A stretch of DNA of 64,000 bases from Brevundimonas sp. (GCF_029946145.1 NZ_JAQSDY010000026.1:90813-154812); one strand, 5' to 3'; shown: positions 17,360-27,520, counted from the stretch's first letter. The notes: a model not told the origin generated them from the sequence alone. Made by a program: numbers and translations.

Positions 17360-18262
17360 ATGTCCATGAGCGATCGCCCGATCCTCATCAAGAAGGTGAA
17401 GAAGGTGGTTGGCGGCGGCCACCATGGCGGCGCATGGAAGGTGGCCTATGCCGACTTCGTGACGGCGATGATGGCCTTCTTCCTGCTGATGTGGCTGATC
17501 AACACGACCGACCCGGAACAGAAGCGCGGCATCGCCGAGTATTTCGCGCCCGCCAGCGTTTCGCAGACCACATCGGGGTCCGGCGGGATACTGGGTGGGA
17601 CGTCGCTGGGCGACGACGGCTCCAAGGGTTCGGGATCCCAGTCCGTCATCAGCGAGCTGGCGCCGGAGGCGCCGCAGGACGCGCCGCCGGAAGCCGGCCA
17701 GAGCCAGAACCTGGCCGCCGCCAGCGAAGAGGCGCTTCGCGAGGAGATCGCGCGGCGCGAAGCCGCGGAGTTCTCGTCGGCCGCCGAATCGCTGCGCCAG
17801 GCCATGCAGTCGATGCCCGAACTGGCCGAGCTGTCGAAACAGCTGATCATAGACCAGACGCCCGAAGGCCTGCGTATCCAGCTGGTCGATCAGGAAGGGC
17901 GTTCGATGTTCGAGCAGAACTCGGCTCGCCCCAACCCCAGGGCCCAGTTGCTGCTGCGGACGATCTCGAAGGTCATCACCCAACTGCCCAACCGGATCTC
18001 GGTGACGGGCCACACCTCGGCGGCCCCGGGATCTAGCCGTGCGACCGGGCCCAACGACTGGACCCTGTCCTCGGCGCGCGCCAACGCCTCGCGGCTGATC
18101 CTGCAGGCCGCGGGTGTTGACGCGGATCGAGTCTACCAGGTCTCGGGCAAGGCAGGCTCCGATCCGCTCTATCCCGACGACCCGACCCTGGCCGGCAACC
18201 GCCGCATCGCCATCGTTCTGTTGCGCGAGGCGCCGGTCCTGCCCACGGACACCAGCCTGTGA
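17360..18262 (+). CDS. motB: Flagellar motor stator protein MotB
   Basis: Stator subunit that conducts protons with MotA and anchors to peptidoglycan. The 300-residue protein has the N-terminal GGGHHGGAWKVAYADFVTAMMAFFLLMWL with the proton-binding Asp in YADF and a single membrane helix, a plug/linker, and a C-terminal OmpA-like domain (about 180-285, with ISVTGHTSA and LSSARANASRLIL). The start could also be the ATG two codons on. motA is not adjacent, as in Caulobacter. A TTAACC CtrA-like half-site is at 17306-17311. Confidence 0.92.
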   Translation: MSMSDRPILIKKVKKVVGGGHHGGAWKVAYADFVTAMMAFFLLMWLINTTDPEQKRGIAEYFAPASVSQTTSGSGGILGGTSLGDDGSKGSGSQSVISELAPEAPQDAPPEAGQSQNLAAASEEALREEIARREAAEFSSAAESLRQAMQSMPELAELSKQLIIDQTPEGLRIQLVDQEGRSMFEQNSARPNPRAQLLLRTISKVITQLPNRISVTGHTSAAPGSSRATGPNDWTLSSARANASRLILQAAGVDADRVYQVSGKAGSDPLYPDDPTLAGNRRIAIVLLREAPVLPTDTSL

Positions 18263-18385
18263 CCGCCCGCCCCGCACGCGCGTGTGGGGTGAACGGGCTT
18301 GCCCCGCGAGGCGACGCGGGCGCAAATCATCCCATGACGGAACGGCTGCCAAATTGTCGGCGAAATTGGATGCGGATCTGACGCC

Positions 18386-19147
18386 GTGACCTTTGTTCCC
18401 CAGCGCCAACTTCGCTTCTACATGACCTCGGTGGCCCCCTGCCCCTATCTGCCGGGACAGACCGAGCGGAAGGTGTTCGCCAATCTGCCGTTCAGCGAGG
18501 GCGCTCACGTCAATGACGAGCTGACCCAGGCGGGGTTCCGCCGCAGCCAGAACATCGCCTACCGCCCGGCCTGTGAAGCCTGCGACGCCTGCGTCTCGGT
18601 GCGGCTGCCGGTGCCGGAGTTCGCCTTCTCGCGGTCGCAACGCCGCGTGCTGAAGCGCAACGCCGACCTGTCGCGCGATCTGGTCGAGGCCGAGGCCACG
18701 ACCGAGCAGTTCGACCTGCTGCGGCGATACCTGAACGGCCGCCACCCCGGCGGCGGGATGAGCGCCATGAGCTGGCTCGACTATGTCGCCATGGTCGAGG
18801 ATACGGCCGTCCGTACGCACCTGATCGAATACCGCCTGCCCTCGCCGGACGGCGGCCCGGGCGATCTGGTGGGCGTGTGCCTGACCGACCTGCTCGGAGA
18901 CGGGCTGTCGATGGTCTACAGCTTCTTCGAGCCGGCGATGGAGGCCCGCAGCCTCGGCCGGTTCGCCATTCTGGACCATGTGCGGCAGGCGGCGGCGGTG
19001 AACCTGCCGTTCGTTTACCTGGGCTACTGGGTCCGGGGCTCACGCAAGATGGACTACAAGGCAGATTTCCGGCCGATGGAGCAGCTGACGCGGCTAGGCT
19101 GGGAGCGGCTGGTCGATCAGCCCGCGGCGGGCACCGAGGTGTTGTAG
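18386..19147 (+). CDS. bpt: Aspartate/glutamate leucyltransferase
   Basis: Transfers leucine from tRNA to proteins with N-terminal Asp or Glu, marking them for ClpS/ClpAP degradation (N-degron pathway). The 253-residue protein has the N-terminal cysteine-containing TSVAPCPYLPGQTERKVF, the RPACEACDACVSVR motif, and the C-terminal GYWVRGSRKMDYKADFRP, characteristic of bacterial Bpt/ATE homologues. Start is GTG at 18386. The last 31 bp overlap the convergent M48 protease gene. Confidence 0.92.
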   Translation: MTFVPQRQLRFYMTSVAPCPYLPGQTERKVFANLPFSEGAHVNDELTQAGFRRSQNIAYRPACEACDACVSVRLPVPEFAFSRSQRRVLKRNADLSRDLVEAEATTEQFDLLRRYLNGRHPGGGMSAMSWLDYVAMVEDTAVRTHLIEYRLPSPDGGPGDLVGVCLTDLLGDGLSMVYSFFEPAMEARSLGRFAILDHVRQAAAVNLPFVYLGYWVRGSRKMDYKADFRPMEQLTRLGWERLVDQPAAGTEVL

Positions 19148-20151
19148 TCGGGCGGCGTCGGAGCGAAGGCGCCGCCGCTCCAGGGGCCCGGGTCCACCCC
19201 TCCCCCGAACCGGATCAGGGCGTCGACCCGCTTCTGGATGGGCGGATGGGTGGCGAACAGGCCTTCGAGGCCGATGCCATTCGGCTGGTTGTCCAGGAAC
19301 AGCTGCTGCAGTTCGTCCGGGCCCTTCAGTGACGAGCGGCCCTCGACCTTGCGCAGGGCCGAGATCATGGCGTCGGGGTTCTTGGTCAGCTCGACCGCGC
19401 CGGCGTCGGCCACGTACTCGCGGGTCCGGGACAGCATCATGCGGATGACAATGGCGAGGGCGAAGCCGACGGCGGCGAAAGCCAGGCCGATCAGGATCAG
19501 CGGCATGGCGTTCTTGTTGTCCCGCCGGCCGCCGCCGCGCGAATAGATCAGGCCCCGGAACACCAGTTCGGCGATGACGCTGATGATGCCCGCGAAGATC
19601 GAGGCGATCACCATGGTCCGCACGTCCTTGTTGATGACGTGCGTCAGCTCGTGAGCCAGCACCGCCTCGAGCTCGTCCCGGGTCAGGGTGTTCACCAGAC
19701 CCCGGGTGACGGTGACGCTGTACTGGCCCTCGTGCAGGCCGGTGGCGAAGGCGTTGAGGCTGTCGTTATCGATCACGCGCAGGGTCGGGGTGCGCAAGCC
19801 ACGTGAGATCGCGAGGTTTTCCAGCAGGTTGTAGAGGTCCGGCTCAGATTTCCTCTCAACCTTCCGGGCCCCCGTCATCAGGTCGATCATGGTCTGGCTG
19901 CCGAAGTACGAGATGGCGAACCAGATGCCCGCGACGACGAAGGCCAGGGGCACGGTGCCGCCCAGCCAGGAGGCGGCCAGGGCCATGTCGTCGCCCAGGC
20001 CGCGGCCCGTGCCAGGCAGGAAGCCCAGCCCCATCAGGATCAGCTGCACCCCGTAGATGATGAAGATCATCAGGACCGGGAAGGCGGCCAGCAGCAGGAC
20101 CGAGCGGGTGTTGTTCGCCCAGATGTGGGTCTGGAGCCCGACGGCGGCCAT
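19117..20151 (-). CDS. M48 family membrane metalloprotease, HtpX-like
   Basis: A 344-residue zinc protease of the HtpX/M48 group. Two N-terminal hydrophobic segments (about 15-45 and 62-85) precede the HELTH zinc motif in LEAVLAHELTHVI; two further membrane segments follow, then the third zinc ligand in SRTREYVADAGAV. Role is probably membrane protein quality control. The ATG at 20151 is preferred over an adjacent TTG. It follows lemA with a 12-bp gap, a pairing seen in many bacteria, and its 3' end overlaps bpt. Confidence 0.88.
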   Translation of the reverse strand: MAAVGLQTHIWANNTRSVLLLAAFPVLMIFIIYGVQLILMGLGFLPGTGRGLGDDMALAASWLGGTVPLAFVVAGIWFAISYFGSQTMIDLMTGARKVERKSEPDLYNLLENLAISRGLRTPTLRVIDNDSLNAFATGLHEGQYSVTVTRGLVNTLTRDELEAVLAHELTHVINKDVRTMVIASIFAGIISVIAELVFRGLIYSRGGGRRDNKNAMPLILIGLAFAAVGFALAIVIRMMLSRTREYVADAGAVELTKNPDAMISALRKVEGRSSLKGPDELQQLFLDNQPNGIGLEGLFATHPPIQKRVDALIRFGGGVDPGPWSGGAFAPTPPDYNTSVPAAG

Positions 20152-20163
20152 CAATACGATCCC

Positions 20164-20742
20164 CTACGCCGTGAAGCTGACCTTGGGTGGGGCCGCGGTC
20201 ATCGTGGCGCGCTCGCCTTCGCCCAGGTCGAAGAAGGGCTTGTCGTGGCCGAAGCCGACCATGCCCGCGAACAGGACGGTCGGGAACTGGCGCCGGACGG
20301 CGTTGAACTCGGAGACGGCGTTGTTGAAGAAGCGGCGGGCGGCGGCGAGCTTGTTCTCGATGTCCGACAGCTCGCGCTGGAGCTCAAGGTAGTTGGTGTT
20401 GGCCTTGAGGTCCGGATAGGCCTCGGCGACGGCGAACAGGCGACCCAGGGCGCCGGTGAGCATATTCTCGGCCTGGACCTTGTCGTTGACCGAGGTGGCG
20501 CCGGCGGCCGCCGCCCGTGCGGCGGTCACGGCGTCGAGAGTGCCGCGCTCGTGCGAGGCGTAACCTTTCACCGTCTCGACCAGATTGGGGATCAGGTCCT
20601 GACGCTGCTTCAGCTGCACGTCGATGTCGGCGAACGACTGGTCGGCGCGCTGGTCCAGGGCGACCAGCTTGTTGTAGGCGCCGACGATGACGAACAGCAC
20701 CACGGCGACGATGACGGCGATGACGATCAGGGTGGTCAGCAT
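20164..20742 (-). CDS. lemA: LemA family protein
   Basis: A 192-residue protein with one N-terminal membrane helix (LIVIAVIVAVVLFVIVGAYN) and a long helical-bundle domain. LemA marks are NKLVALDQRADQSFADIDVQLKQR (read across residues 25-50), LIPNLVETVKGYA, and NDIE-type ELSDIENKLAAARRFFN. Function is not settled; it commonly pairs with an M48 protease, as here. The ATG at 20742 is chosen over a TTG 12 bp upstream. Confidence 0.9.
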   Translation of the reverse strand: MLTTLIVIAVIVAVVLFVIVGAYNKLVALDQRADQSFADIDVQLKQRQDLIPNLVETVKGYASHERGTLDAVTAARAAAAGATSVNDKVQAENMLTGALGRLFAVAEAYPDLKANTNYLELQRELSDIENKLAAARRFFNNAVSEFNAVRRQFPTVLFAGMVGFGHDKPFFDLGEGERATMTAAPPKVSFTA

Positions 20743-20758
20743 GGCGGTCTCCAACCTC

Positions 20759-20773
20759 GGTCGATGATCGACC
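20759..20773. promoter_or_regulatory. Palindrome upstream of lemA
   Basis: GGTCGATGATCGACC is a perfect 7-bp inverted repeat with a single central base, 17 bp upstream of the lemA start codon. It could be an operator or a 5' leader hairpin covering the ribosome-binding region. Confidence 0.35.
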
Positions 20774-20822
20774 GTTCAGCGATTATCGGGCGCCACAACG
20801 GCGCTCGATAGTGAAATCGTCG

Positions 20823-23024
20823 TCACCTGAATTTACGCAACCCCCGCGGGCCCTGCCGCCCGGCTCCGGCGCGTTTGCCCAGCCAGTCCTTCCAGTCGGG
20901 CCAGTTGCGTCGGCGGGCGCCGCCGTCGACCCATTCGGGGCCGTGAGCGCTGTCGAAGACCGTGACGTCGGCGAGGCCGCCCTGTTTGTAGGACTGCAGT
21001 TTCACGCCCTTGCCGCGGCCCATCTCGGGCAGTTCGGCGATGGGGAAGATCAGCGCCTTGATGTTGTCGCCGATGGCGGCGACGTGGTCGCCCGTGACGC
21101 GCAGGGCGGCCAGCATCTCGCCGTTCAGCACCTGCTTTCCGCCGCGCTTCTGGGCCAGCAGTTCGTCCTCGGGCGCGATAAAGCCGTAGCCGGCTCTGGA
21201 GGCGATCAGCAGCCGGCCGCCGGGCTGGTGCATGAGCACGTTGACGATCCCGGCCTTTTCGTCGAGCTCGATCATCAGGCGCAGAGGTTCGCCGTGGCCG
21301 CGGCCCGAGGCCAGCTTGTCGGCCCCGACGGTGAAGATGCGACCGTCCGAGGCGGCCACCAGCAGCTTGTCGGTCGTATAGCCGGGGACGAGGAAGGCGA
21401 GGCTGTCGCCCTCCTTGAACTTGAGCTCGGACGGGTCCTCGACCTTGCCCCTGGCCGCCCGGATCCAGCCGCGCTCGGAGAGGATGACGGTGATGGCCTC
21501 GCGCGGGATGAAGGCCTCGACCAAGGCGTAGGCGGACGAGTCCACGGCCTCGGCGATCGTGGTCCGGCGCGGTGAAACCAGCGCCTTGCGCACGGCCTCC
21601 AGGTCCTTGCCCACCTGCTTCCACTGTTTGGCCGGCGAGGACGACAGCGATTGCAGCGCCGCAAGTTCGTCAGCCAGCGTCTTGTATTCCTTCTCGATCG
21701 TCATTTCCTCGATCCGCGCCAGCTGGCGCAGTCGGGTGTCGAGAATGAAGTCGGCCTGGAGCTCTGACAGACCGAAGCGAGCGATCAGGACGGCCTTGGG
21801 CTGTTCCTCCTCGCGGACGATGCGGATGACCTCGTCGAGGTTGAGGAAGACGATCCTCAGGCCTTCCAGCAGGTGCAGCCGCTTCTCGACCCGGTCGATC
21901 CGCCACCCGGCGCGCCGCACCAGCACTTCGCGCCGGTGATCGAGGAAGGCCTGCAGACAGGCCTTCAGTCCCATGACCCGCGGCGTGCCCGTGGCGTCCA
22001 GCACGTTCATGTTGACCGGGAAGCGGACCTCGAGGTCGGAGAGCTTGAACAGGCTCTCCATCAGCACCTCGGGTTCGACGGTGCGGGATTTCGGTTCGAT
22101 GACCAGCCGGATGTCCTCGGCCGACTCGTCGCGGACGTCGCCCAACAGGGGCGCCTTCTTGTGCTCGATCAGGTCGGCCAGGTCGGCGATCAGTTTCGAC
22201 TTCTGCACCTGATAGGGCATCTCGGTGACGATGATGCGCCAGACGCCGCGACCCAGGTCCTCGGTTTCCCAGCGGGCGCGCAGGCGCACCCCGCCGCGGC
22301 CGGTCTCATAGGCGTCGAGGATGGAGGCGTGGCCCTCCACGGCCACGCCGCCGGTCGGGAAGTCCGGCCCCGGCACGATCGTGGCCAGTTCCTCCGTGGA
22401 AGCTTCGGGCCGTTCCAGCAGCAGATGGCAGGCGTCGATCAGCTCGCCGACATTGTGCGGCGGGATCGAGGTGGCCATGCCGACGGCGATGCCCGACGAG
22501 CCGTTGGCCAGCAGGTTGGGGAAGCCGGCCGGCAGGACAATCGGCTCTTCGTCCTGATCGTCATAGGTGGCCTTGAAGTCCACCGAGTCCTGATCGATGC
22601 CCTCCATCAGCAGGACGGCGGCGGCGGTCAGCTTGCACTCGGTGTAGCGCATGGCCGCGGCGTTATCGCCGTCGATGTTGCCGAAGTTTCCCTGACCGTC
22701 GACCAGCGGATAGCGCTGCGAGAAGTCCTGGGCCAGGCGGACCAGGGCGTCATAGATCGAGGCGTCGCCGTGCGGGTGGTAGCCGCCCATGACCTCGCCG
22801 ACGACCTTGGCGCATTTGCGCGCCGCCGCCTGCGGGTTCAGCCGCATCTGGTGCATGGCGTACATGATGCGCCGGTGCACCGGCTTGAAGCCGTCGCGCA
22901 CGTCCGGCAGGGCGCGGTTGGTGATGGTCGACAGCGCATAGGCCAGATAGCGGCGCGACAGCGCCTCGCTCATCGGCTCGTCTATGATGCGTCCGCCTTC
23001 CGGCGGCGGGGTGTGAACGGTCAT
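20823..23024 (-). CDS. parC: DNA topoisomerase IV subunit A
   Basis: Breakage-reunion subunit of topoisomerase IV, which separates linked daughter chromosomes. The 733-residue protein begins with a winged-helix domain including [17 protein letters not shown] and [14 protein letters not shown]; the active-site tyrosine is Tyr127 in [10 protein letters not shown]. The C-terminal third is the beta-pinwheel domain, shorter than in GyrA and without a GyrA box, supporting ParC. The Ser/Asp-type quinolone-resistance region reads [10 protein letters not shown] (wild-type-like). parE is not in the window. Confidence 0.93.
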   Translation of the reverse strand: MTVHTPPPEGGRIIDEPMSEALSRRYLAYALSTITNRALPDVRDGFKPVHRRIMYAMHQMRLNPQAAARKCAKVVGEVMGGYHPHGDASIYDALVRLAQDFSQRYPLVDGQGNFGNIDGDNAAAMRYTECKLTAAAVLLMEGIDQDSVDFKATYDDQDEEPIVLPAGFPNLLANGSSGIAVGMATSIPPHNVGELIDACHLLLERPEASTEELATIVPGPDFPTGGVAVEGHASILDAYETGRGGVRLRARWETEDLGRGVWRIIVTEMPYQVQKSKLIADLADLIEHKKAPLLGDVRDESAEDIRLVIEPKSRTVEPEVLMESLFKLSDLEVRFPVNMNVLDATGTPRVMGLKACLQAFLDHRREVLVRRAGWRIDRVEKRLHLLEGLRIVFLNLDEVIRIVREEEQPKAVLIARFGLSELQADFILDTRLRQLARIEEMTIEKEYKTLADELAALQSLSSSPAKQWKQVGKDLEAVRKALVSPRRTTIAEAVDSSAYALVEAFIPREAITVILSERGWIRAARGKVEDPSELKFKEGDSLAFLVPGYTTDKLLVAASDGRIFTVGADKLASGRGHGEPLRLMIELDEKAGIVNVLMHQPGGRLLIASRAGYGFIAPEDELLAQKRGGKQVLNGEMLAALRVTGDHVAAIGDNIKALIFPIAELPEMGRGKGVKLQSYKQGGLADVTVFDSAHGPEWVDGGARRRNWPDWKDWLGKRAGAGRQGPRGLRKFR

Positions 23025-23093
23025 GGGGTCCGAATCGGCGGTCTGGAGCCGGAAGTCTAGCGCGGACCCGCTGGAACGGGAGACGTCTGCGCG

Positions 23094-24230
23094 TCAGCCT
23101 GTGGGCAAGCGTCCCCGGGCGCCGCGCACGGCCAGATCGTCGAGCCGGATCGCCTGTTCCAGCCGGACCGCGCCGGCGACGTCACGGATTTCGGCCAGGA
23201 CGGTCGGCCGGGCGGCGTCCCAGCCCATGGTCAGCAAGCCGAAATTCTGGTCCCGATACGCCTCCCCCACCCGTCGCGCATTGGGCGGCAGAACGGGCCA
23301 GACCTCGGTGAGGCCGGACGAGGTGATGTCCCACAGCGGATAGGGGGTGTTGACGTCCAGCCGCGAAATCTCGGCGTAATGGGTGTCGCCCGACAGGCAG
23401 ATCAGGCGGTCGGCCCGGCGCTCGCGGATGGCGGCGATCAGCCGCTGATGGTCGTGGGCGAAATTGATCCAGCCTTCCCAGCCGGGAAAATCGGCCACGA
23501 CCTGCAGGCTGGATCCGAACAGGCGAAGATCGGCCGGGACCGACAGTTGTTCTTCCAGCCAGCGCCACTGGGTCTCGCCCAGTTGGGTCGCCATGGCTTC
23601 CGGGTTGCGGGCATAGGGGCCGGGCGTCGGCTCGCCGGCCTGGGCGCGCTTTTCGACCCAGTCGTGATAGTTCTGATCGCCCAGCTCGAGCGGGATCAGC
23701 GGGGTGCGGTTCCAGCGCAGGTCGGGCAGGATGACCTGCACCCGGCGTCCTGGCGGGCCGAAGACGTGGGCCGTATAGATGCCGTCGCGCGACCGGCGCG
23801 GGCTGTCGGCGGGCTCGCCGAAGAAGTCCAGGAACAGCCGGCGGCTCTCCTCCTTCATCGGATAGTCGACGCCGGCGTCATTCTCGCCGTAGTCGTGATC
23901 ATCCCAGATGGCCAGGATCGGCACGCTGGCCTTCAGCCGCTGGAAGCCCGGCTGGGCGGCCAGTTCGGCGTATTTGCGGCGCATCACCTCTGGATCGCGG
24001 GTGTCCAGATAGACGTTGTCGCCGAGGAAGATGAACAGGTCCGGCCGGGTCGCGAGGACGGCGTCCCAGATCGGCTGGGGCTTGTCGCTCCTGGCGCAGG
24101 AGCCGAAGGCGATCCGGGTCAGGGTGCGTTCCGCCTGCGGGTGCGGATCGGGCGCCGCCCGGGCGGCGCCGGCGATCAGACCTGCGCCGGCTGTTGCAGC
24201 CATCAGGCCGCGTCTCGAGAGACCGTTCAT
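23094..24230 (-). CDS. phoD: PhoD-type alkaline phosphatase/phosphodiesterase, Tat-exported
   Basis: A 378-residue enzyme that releases phosphate from phosphomono- and diesters in the periplasm. The N-terminus GLSRRGLMAATAGAGLI is a twin-arginine signal ending in AARA. Metal-site motifs are FGSCAR, FLGDNVYLDT, WDDHDYGENDAG and CLSGDTHYAE, as in PhoD. It lacks the extra N-terminal domain of the Bacillus type, like many proteobacterial members. It lies downstream of a TonB-dependent receptor on the same strand, suggesting joint use of phosphate esters. Confidence 0.87.
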   Translation of the reverse strand: MNGLSRRGLMAATAGAGLIAGAARAAPDPHPQAERTLTRIAFGSCARSDKPQPIWDAVLATRPDLFIFLGDNVYLDTRDPEVMRRKYAELAAQPGFQRLKASVPILAIWDDHDYGENDAGVDYPMKEESRRLFLDFFGEPADSPRRSRDGIYTAHVFGPPGRRVQVILPDLRWNRTPLIPLELGDQNYHDWVEKRAQAGEPTPGPYARNPEAMATQLGETQWRWLEEQLSVPADLRLFGSSLQVVADFPGWEGWINFAHDHQRLIAAIRERRADRLICLSGDTHYAEISRLDVNTPYPLWDITSSGLTEVWPVLPPNARRVGEAYRDQNFGLLTMGWDAARPTVLAEIRDVAGAVRLEQAIRLDDLAVRGARGRLPTG

Positions 24231-24257
24231 CTCGTCATCCTTGAAACTGGAAAAGCA

Positions 24258-24288
24258 GACGGGGCGCACCGTCTCGATGCGCCCCGTC
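24258..24288 (-). terminator. Hairpin between TonB receptor gene and phoD
   Basis: Perfect 11-bp inverted repeat GACGGGGCGCA / TGCGCCCCGTC with a 9-nt loop, 12 bp past the receptor stop. On the minus strand it is followed by TGCTTTTCC, a short T-run. It may partly terminate the receptor transcript or stabilise its 3' end, giving unequal expression of the two genes. Confidence 0.5.
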
Positions 24289-24299
24289 CTTGTACGCGA

Positions 24300-26639
24300 T
24301 CAGAAATGACGGCGCAGGGTCACGAACGCCTGACGGGGCGCGCCCGGCAGGAAGGTCTGGCGACCGGCGCTGTTCTGGAAGCCGCCCGAACCGACCGTCG
24401 AGATGTGGTCTTCATCGAACAGGTTGGTCACGTTGAACTGGACTTCCGTCCCGTCCAGCCAGTCGCCGCGACCGATGAAGCGATAGCCGGCGGTCAGTTC
24501 GAACAGGGTGTAGGAACCGACCGATTCATCGTTCAGGTAGCTGGAGAAGCGTTCGCCGGTGAAGGCTCCCGCGACCGTGCCGTAGAGGCTGCCGTTGTCG
24601 TAGGTGAGCTCGGCCCGGGCCAGGGTCTCGGGCGTGTTCACCACGGTCTTGCCGGCGGTGGCCGCCACCAGCGCTCCGGTGCCGTCACGAACGTCGTCCT
24701 CATAGGTCGAGTCGTTGTAGCTGAACGAACCGAAGGCCGACCAGTTATCCGCGAACGACCAGACAGCGGCGGCTTCGAAGCCGCGGCTCTGGACCGAACC
24801 GACGTTCTGGATGCCGCTGCCGAGGCCCAGGATCGGGGCGCCGAGGGCGACGCCCAGCAGGCGATTTTCGAACTGGACGTCATAGACGGCGACCGAACCC
24901 TGAAGCTGGTCGAAGCGGAAGCGCCAGCCGGCCTCGAGGGTCCTGGAGCTTTCCGGCTCCAGAGTGGCCTGCAGGGCCGCGAAGCCGGCCGCCGTGGCCG
25001 AGAACGGACCGGACGTGGCCGAGGACTCATAGGCCCGCAGGTTTTCGGCATAGGAGGCGAACAGCTGGTGATCGCCGTTGACGTCCCAGGCGACGCCGAC
25101 CTGGGGCAGGAAATTGTCTTCCGCCTTGATCGAGCCGGTCTTGTTGGCGCCCGTGACGGTCGTGGCCGTGTTCTCGACCGACAGCGACTTGAAGCCGGCG
25201 TTCAGCGTCAGGGCCTCGGTCAGCGACCAGCTGTCCTGGACGTACAGGAGCCGGGTCTCGGTCTCGAAGTCGTATTCCCACTGGGTGAAGAAGGGGTGGG
25301 CGAAGAACTCGAGCGAGTCGCGCGTGTTGGCCACGCGGGACAGGCCATAGAAACGACGGGCCTGGTTGAAGTCGTTGCTCTCCAGCCAGAAGCCGGCCTC
25401 AAGCGCATGGGCGCCCAGGTCCAGATTGGCCGAGCCGATCACGCCCCTGCGGTCGATGTCGTATTCGGTCGTGCGGACCGAAATCGGACTGGGGTTGGTG
25501 ATCGGCGCGCCGTTCTCGTCGGGCGCGCCGACCGGCGTGGCGACATAGGGCGACCACCACAGACCCTGGCCTTCGTTCTTGTGGCCATAGCCGGTCAGCG
25601 AGAACGACAGCATGTCGTTGACCGGATAGTTCAGCGTCAGGGCGCCCAGGGTGTCGTCGCGCAGGCCCGCCGCGTTGAAATAGGCGTCGTCGACGGTCGC
25701 GATCGGCGTCGGATAGACCGTGCCCGCCGCCGCGTTGGTCACCGGCGCGCCGGTGTCGCCGCGGTTGTTGGCGATGTCGGCGATCAGCACCGCAAGGGCG
25801 TAGTCGCCCGAGACGTTGTCCCAGTCACGGCCGAGGCGCGCGATCTGCGCCAGCGACATGTCCTGGTAGTCGTTCTCGCGGCGCTCGGAGCGGTTCACGA
25901 AGCCGGTGATCTCGCCGCGGCCGATCGGCTGGACCAGGCTGAAGTTGATCTGCTGCTGGTTCTGCTCGCCGACGCCCTTCCACTTGTCCATGCTGTGGTC
26001 GACGACGGACAGCGACAGGGCGGTGTCGGCGGGGCCGAAGGCGCCCGAGTCGATGCGGACGAAGCCGCGCATCGTGTCCTCGCTGCCGTAGGTCCCGGCC
26101 AGGTCGAAGCCGAAATCGTCGGCCGGACGACGGCTGATGAACTGAATGGCGCCGCCCAGATTGCTGCTGGAGGCGGTGCCGAGCGCGCCCGAGCCCTGGG
26201 CTACGTCAACGCGGGCCACATTCTCGGAGATGATGGCGCGCGAGATGTGCAGGCCGTTGTGGGCACCGTAGCTCATGTCGCCCAGCGGCAGGCCGTCCAG
26301 GGTGAAGCCGAGCTGGTTCTGATTGAAGCTGCGCAGCACGATGCGCGCCGACCATTCATAGTTTCCGAAAGCGTCGGCCGACTGGAAGCTGACGCCCGGC
26401 AGGCGTTCGATGGCCTTCAGCGGGCTGGTGCCCGGGGCCTCGACGGCGATGGCGGCCTCGGTGATCGACGCCTGCTGGCGGCTCTGACCGCGCCCGAAGA
26501 CGATGACGTCGTCAAGGCTTTCCGCAGGGTCGGGTGCGGCGACAGCAGCCTGCGCCAGGGCCGTGTCCGGCGCCAGCAGGCCGCAGGCGAGGGTGATGGC
26601 GAGCAGCGACGCTCCCGCCAGGATGCGGTGGTTGGTCAA
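24300..26639 (-). CDS. TonB-dependent outer membrane receptor
   Basis: A 779-residue outer membrane transporter. A signal peptide ending TALAQA is followed by a plug domain (ITEAAIAVEAPGTSPLKAIERLPG, read across about 58-82; ARIVLRSFNQNQLGFTLDG; then IISENVARVDVAQGSGALGTASSSNLGGAI in pieces) and a 22-strand-type barrel ending in the aromatic signature FVTLRRHF. The substrate is unknown; the downstream phoD suggests phosphate esters such as phytate or phosphorylated siderophores (inference). No riboswitch or Fur box was recognised upstream in 26640-26780. Confidence 0.88.
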   Translation of the reverse strand: MTNHRILAGASLLAITLACGLLAPDTALAQAAVAAPDPAESLDDVIVFGRGQSRQQASITEAAIAVEAPGTSPLKAIERLPGVSFQSADAFGNYEWSARIVLRSFNQNQLGFTLDGLPLGDMSYGAHNGLHISRAIISENVARVDVAQGSGALGTASSSNLGGAIQFISRRPADDFGFDLAGTYGSEDTMRGFVRIDSGAFGPADTALSLSVVDHSMDKWKGVGEQNQQQINFSLVQPIGRGEITGFVNRSERRENDYQDMSLAQIARLGRDWDNVSGDYALAVLIADIANNRGDTGAPVTNAAAGTVYPTPIATVDDAYFNAAGLRDDTLGALTLNYPVNDMLSFSLTGYGHKNEGQGLWWSPYVATPVGAPDENGAPITNPSPISVRTTEYDIDRRGVIGSANLDLGAHALEAGFWLESNDFNQARRFYGLSRVANTRDSLEFFAHPFFTQWEYDFETETRLLYVQDSWSLTEALTLNAGFKSLSVENTATTVTGANKTGSIKAEDNFLPQVGVAWDVNGDHQLFASYAENLRAYESSATSGPFSATAAGFAALQATLEPESSRTLEAGWRFRFDQLQGSVAVYDVQFENRLLGVALGAPILGLGSGIQNVGSVQSRGFEAAAVWSFADNWSAFGSFSYNDSTYEDDVRDGTGALVAATAGKTVVNTPETLARAELTYDNGSLYGTVAGAFTGERFSSYLNDESVGSYTLFELTAGYRFIGRGDWLDGTEVQFNVTNLFDEDHISTVGSGGFQNSAGRQTFLPGAPRQAFVTLRRHF

Positions 26640-26779
26640 GTTGAGCCCTCATTTGGATTTGGCGCGACAGCGCGGATCGCGAGCTAGGGCCGGCTCGCGA
26701 CGGTACGGTAACCGACGTCCCGCGTTTTCGTGACGAGTGGCTCTCGGGGCGTCAAAGTCGGTCCGCCGTGGCCTTCCGG

Positions 26780-27520
26780 CTACGCTTGATCCGTCCACGC
26801 CTCATTCGCCAGCCGCTCCAGCATCCAGACCCGCGCCGGCGGCAGGGGCCGGTTGTGCGCGTGGAAGACGAACTGCTCGAGGAAATGCCCTGTCAGGGCC
26901 AGCCCGTCCCTGACATCGTTCCCGGAAAGCCCCGCCTGGGCTCCGAGCATGAAGGGCGGCAGCCTGAGCAGTTTGTCAGCATAGGGAGCGCCGGCCTCGC
27001 GGCTGACCGCGCGGCCGGTGCGGGGGCTGACCCAGACGAGGTCGTCCATGGTTCCGGTGACGGCGCAGCGAGACAGGTCGAGGCCGAAGCCAAGGTCCTC
27101 CAGGAGCCCCGCCTCAAAGCGCACGAAGATGGCGGGCCAGACCTCAGGCAGGGCGAAGGCGGCCATCAGCGCCTCGAACGCCAGAAAGGCGCCTGGGTGC
27201 GGTTCGCGTTCAGGCAGCGCCCCTTGCACCACGGCGGCGGCGGCGGCGAGGCCGGTCAGGGCCAGCGGATCGTCGAACAGGGCGCTGGGCCCCTCCCCCA
27301 CCGGCTCCAGCCGGGCCGAACCGAGGTGGTCCGAGGTCCGGGCGCGATACTCCACCGTGACCCGCGCTCCGGCCTGGAGGAAGGGCTTCATCTTGCGCGA
27401 GGCCCCGCCAGCGACATAGGCGGCGCGGCGGCCGTGCTCCTCGGTCAGCAGTTCGACCACGACGCCCGTGTCGCCATGGGCGCGGGCGGACAGGACGAAG
27501 GCGTCGTCGGTGAAATCCAT
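26780..27520 (-). CDS. recO: DNA repair protein RecO
   Basis: Loads RecA onto SSB-coated single-stranded DNA with RecR. The 246-residue protein has the N-terminal OB-fold (DAFVLSARAHGDTGVVVELLTEEHG ... GGASRKMKPFLQAGARV, in two parts) and the helical C-terminal domain (FEAGLLEDLGFGLDLSRCAVTG). In many alphaproteobacteria recO directly follows era; here the two are separated by about 8.5 kb. Confidence 0.92.
   Translation of the reverse strand: MDFTDDAFVLSARAHGDTGVVVELLTEEHGRRAAYVAGGASRKMKPFLQAGARVTVEYRARTSDHLGSARLEPVGEGPSALFDDPLALTGLAAAAAVVQGALPEREPHPGAFLAFEALMAAFALPEVWPAIFVRFEAGLLEDLGFGLDLSRCAVTGTMDDLVWVSPRTGRAVSREAGAPYADKLLRLPPFMLGAQAGLSGNDVRDGLALTGHFLEQFVFHAHNRPLPPARVWMLERLANEAWTDQA

Noticed and set aside
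23379..26687. 1102-residue plus-strand open frame
   Set aside because: Antisense to phoD and the TonB receptor; composition is a repetitive Arg/Gly/Val shadow with no motif.
26640..26779. Pho box or Fur box upstream of the TonB receptor
   Set aside because: No convincing match to either consensus could be read by eye.
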